From Gemmatimonadota bacterium (GTDB taxonomy: Bacteria; Latescibacterota; UBA2968; UBA8231), in assembly GCA_009845645.1 (NCBI GenBank), contig VXZF01000032.1, positions 1 to 6,373 of the forward strand: DNA of 6,373 bases, in the 5' to 3' direction. The position numbers were made by a program, and so were the translations under genes. Positions within the stretch are counted from its first letter, which is position 1. The number at the start of each line of letters is the position of its first letter. Below the pieces are notes generated by a model that saw only the letters and a list, made by a program, of their open reading frames with translations, ran no database searches and had not been told where the DNA came from. This document shows positions 5,998 through 6,373 of this stretch, one piece after another.

Positions 5998-6373
5998 ATG
6001 GCTGGGCTAGTGATTGCACTCGCACTCTCGCTTGGCGGCTGCGTGCCCTTTATCGGCGGGCCGGACCAAAGCCGTCAACTAGCGCGTGCGGCCCAAGATC
6101 TCGTGGAAATCATCGAGGTCCAAGAGGGCGAGATTGACTGGCTGGGCTTGCGCGACCCCGCCGGCGTGCAGACCGAGGAAACCAAAGTACTCGACGATTA
6201 TGTGCTGTCCGCGCTGATGAGGACCGAGGTTGCGGTGGGGTTGGTCGATACGACCGGGAAGCGCTGGCGCGGTGAGGAATTAGTGGGCCTAAAGCAAGGG
6301 GGAAGCGCCGCGCTTGCGTTGGGCGGGCGGCTCGAAGCAGACGCCCCGTGGATGTACGTGCGGATGTTTTTAG
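5998..6373 (+). CDS. Putative lipoprotein, N-terminal 125 residues (C-terminus outside window)
   Basis: The frame is open from ATG 5998 to the window end. It is the only possible start, because upstream in frame there is no ATG, GTG or TTG before a TGA at 5935. Residues 1-15 form a short hydrophobic signal ending in a lipobox L12-G-G-C15, so C15 should be lipidated after cleavage by signal peptidase II. The residue after it is valine, not aspartate, which in a Gram-negative would favour outer-membrane sorting. Unusually the signal has no lysine or arginine before the hydrophobic core. The mature part has an amphipathic helix at about 27-42, then D-D-Y-V-L-S-A-L-M at 66-74 and a strand A-L-A-L-G-G-R-L at 105-112 leading into Y-V-R-M-F-L. 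This order recalls lipoproteins of the FlgO/CsgG/LpoB kind, where a helix precedes strands of a G-x-aliphatic type. That likeness is weak and by eye. The neighbouring glycosyltransferase gives no clear functional link. Confidence 0.7.
   Translation, partial: MAGLVIALALSLGGCVPFIGGPDQSRQLARAAQDLVEIIEVQEGEIDWLGLRDPAGVQTEETKVLDDYVLSALMRTEVAVGLVDTTGKRWRGEELVGLKQGGSAALALGGRLEADAPWMYVRMFL

Noticed and set aside
5531..6010. 159-residue plus-strand frame overlapping the glycosyltransferase
   Set aside because: It is an out-of-frame shadow of a gene with clear catalytic motifs and is arginine-rich without recognisable structure.
1..6373. CRISPR array, tRNA/rRNA, insertion sequence, phage or toxin-antitoxin system
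   Set aside because: I saw no spaced direct repeats, no cloverleaf or rRNA-like stretch, no transposase or integrase, and no terminal inverted repeats. Every gene but the last is assigned to a non-mobile family.

Overview
The window is bacterial chromosomal DNA: GC-rich, tightly packed, with no mobile element, CRISPR array or RNA gene that I can see. It holds seven protein-coding genes. The first (minus strand) runs off the left edge and the last (plus strand) runs off the right edge. Two traits hint at the source: the Gfo/Idh/MocA oxidoreductase subfamily with a G-A-F-N-M-G loop, and a CPBP membrane protease with a large N-terminal extracytoplasmic region. I associate this mix with uncultured, environmental, Gram-negative-type phyla such as Latescibacterota, Poribacteria, Acidobacteriota or Gemmatimonadota. 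That placement is recalled family knowledge and is low confidence.

Layout. 1-1331 (minus): N-terminal 443 residues of a CPBP (Abi/Rce1-type) intramembrane protease, cut by the window edge just after its EExxxR motif. 1332-1479: divergent intergenic region. 1480-3294 (plus): a compact run of three genes with overlapping ends. These are a Gfo/Idh/MocA dehydrogenase, a small L7Ae/L30e-fold (YlxQ-like) protein with a probable TTG start, and a CYTH/triphosphate-tunnel phosphohydrolase whose GTG start overlaps the preceding TGA. 3310-4179 (minus): nadC, quinolinate phosphoribosyltransferase, convergent with the CYTH gene across only 15 bp. 4180-4277: divergent intergenic region. 4278-5996 (plus): a GT-B glycosyltransferase of glycogen-synthase type. 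5998-6373 (plus): the start of a lipoprotein gene, one base after the glycosyltransferase stop.

How the genes relate. The three-gene plus-strand run is very likely one transcript, with translational coupling at both junctions, but the three functions have no textbook pathway in common. The most interesting pairing is the RNA-binding-fold L7Ae-like protein coupled to a CYTH triphosphatase. nadC stands alone here, without nadA or nadB. The glycosyltransferase and lipoprotein form a second coupled pair. I see no convincing evidence of a complete new multi-gene system. The best leads are the L7Ae-CYTH pair and the glycosyltransferase, whose N-terminal half is laid out like family GT3 (animal/fungal) glycogen synthase.
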